NCBI GenBank assembly: GCA_031280115.1
Contig: JAITHF010000136.1
Coordinates: 1 to 6,095 of the forward strand
Direction of reading: 5' to 3'
Source: Spirochaetaceae bacterium
GTDB lineage: Bacteria; Spirochaetota; Spirochaetia; Treponematales; Breznakiellaceae
DNA length: 6,095 bases
Shown here: positions 5,861-6,095 of the stretch, piece by piece
How the letters are laid out: each line of letters begins with the position of its first letter
Numbering within the stretch: position 1 is the stretch's first letter
Notes under the pieces: model-generated
What the model was told of the DNA's origin: nothing
The model's input: the letters and a program-made list of their open reading frames with translations, nothing else
Databases searched by the model: none
Translations under genes and position numbers: made by a program

Positions 5861-5883
5861 AAATCATTATACTATAATGATTT
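5861..5883. repeat. Perfect 23-bp AT-rich palindrome with TATAAT on both strands
   Basis: AAATCATTATA (5861-5871) and TATAATGATTT (5873-5883) are exact reverse complements around a single C at 5872. TATAAT occurs rightward at 5873-5878 and leftward at 5871-5866, so the site could be a back-to-back promoter pair, an operator or an easily melted cruciform. No good -35 box is found at the usual distance on either side. It stands 24 bases before the tandem array. Confidence 0.7.
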
Positions 5884-5907
5884 GTCTAGGGACAGGGCAG
5901 CGTATTT

Positions 5908-6095
5908 CGTGTACAGAATGACGTATTCCGTGTACAGAATGACTTGTTCCGTACACAGAATGACCTATTCCGTGTACAGAATAACCTATTCCGTGTACAG
6001 AATAACCTATTCCGTGTACAGAATGACTCATTCCGTGTACAGAATGACTTATTCTGTGTACAGAATGACTTATTCTGTGTACAGAATGACTTATT
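5908..6095. repeat. Tandem array of 21-bp units with an internal dyad, running off the right edge
   Basis: Eight complete units (5908, 5929, 5950, 5971, 5992, 6013, 6034 and 6055) and a ninth of 20 bases (6076-6095) follow each other with no spacer. The unit is CGTGTACAGAATGAC, a variable triplet (GTA, TTG, CTA, TCA or TTA) and TTC. Other changes are few: C1 to T in units 8 and 9, GT to AC at positions 4-5 in unit 3, and G13 to A in units 4 and 5. A weak half-unit (ACAG and CGTATT) precedes the array at 5887-5907. Across each junction lies a 16-bp dyad ATTCYGT-GT-ACAGAAT, perfect at 6051-6066 and 6072-6087. Four of six frames stay open through the array. There are no unique spacers, so it is not a CRISPR. 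Confidence 0.97.

Noticed and set aside
6051..6087. LexA-type SOS boxes, because CTGT and ACAG occur
   Set aside because: The E. coli-type box needs eight bases between CTGT and ACAG; here there are two.
5908..6095. CRISPR array
   Set aside because: Units are contiguous at 21 bases with no unique spacers, and no cas gene is visible.

Overview
The window looks like a piece of a spirochaete chromosome, most plausibly a GC-rich, Treponema-like bacterium of the kind found in insect guts. This is inference. It rests on a lipoprotein with a short spirochaete-style signal peptide, a large outer-membrane barrel, a compact gene layout, moderately high GC and repeat-rich intergenic DNA. No rRNA or other marker gene fixes the taxon.

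Right-pointing genes occupy 2-2721. First comes the tail of a probable clan AA (retropepsin-like) aspartic protease (2-187). A tight three-gene run follows: a small lipoprotein of unknown function (242-877), the tRNA (guanine-46-N7)-methyltransferase TrmB (879-1619), and a two-helix membrane protein with a coiled coil (1630-2721). The lipoprotein stop and the first trmB ATG are one base apart. The membrane-protein ribosome site overlaps the trmB stop. These three are very likely co-transcribed.

Left-pointing genes occupy 2786-5489. deoD, a purine nucleoside phosphorylase with the full set of hexameric-family active-site residues, lies upstream of a Wzi-like outer-membrane beta-barrel protein. 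The two gene sets converge across 64 bases at 2722-2785. deoD has a promoter candidate, a hairpin directly before its ribosome site and a good ribosome site. The barrel gene may also have its own promoter, which lies in a 15-bp inverted repeat.

The last 600 bases (5490-6095) hold no convincing gene but are dense in structure. In order they hold the deoD control region, two 99-bp copies of a diverged intergenic element with G/C-run hairpins around them, a switchable G6/C6 hairpin, a GAAA-loop hairpin, a perfect 23-bp AT-rich palindrome containing TATAAT on both strands, and a tandem array of 21-bp units. At least eight full units and a ninth lacking one base are visible, and the array runs off the right edge. 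Each unit carries a 16-bp dyad related to ATTCTGT-GT-ACAGAAT. The period of two DNA turns would put every dyad on the same face of the helix. This array is the best candidate here for something undescribed: a protein-binding array, an origin- or centromere-like site, a hairpin-array RNA, or a repeat-coding gene.
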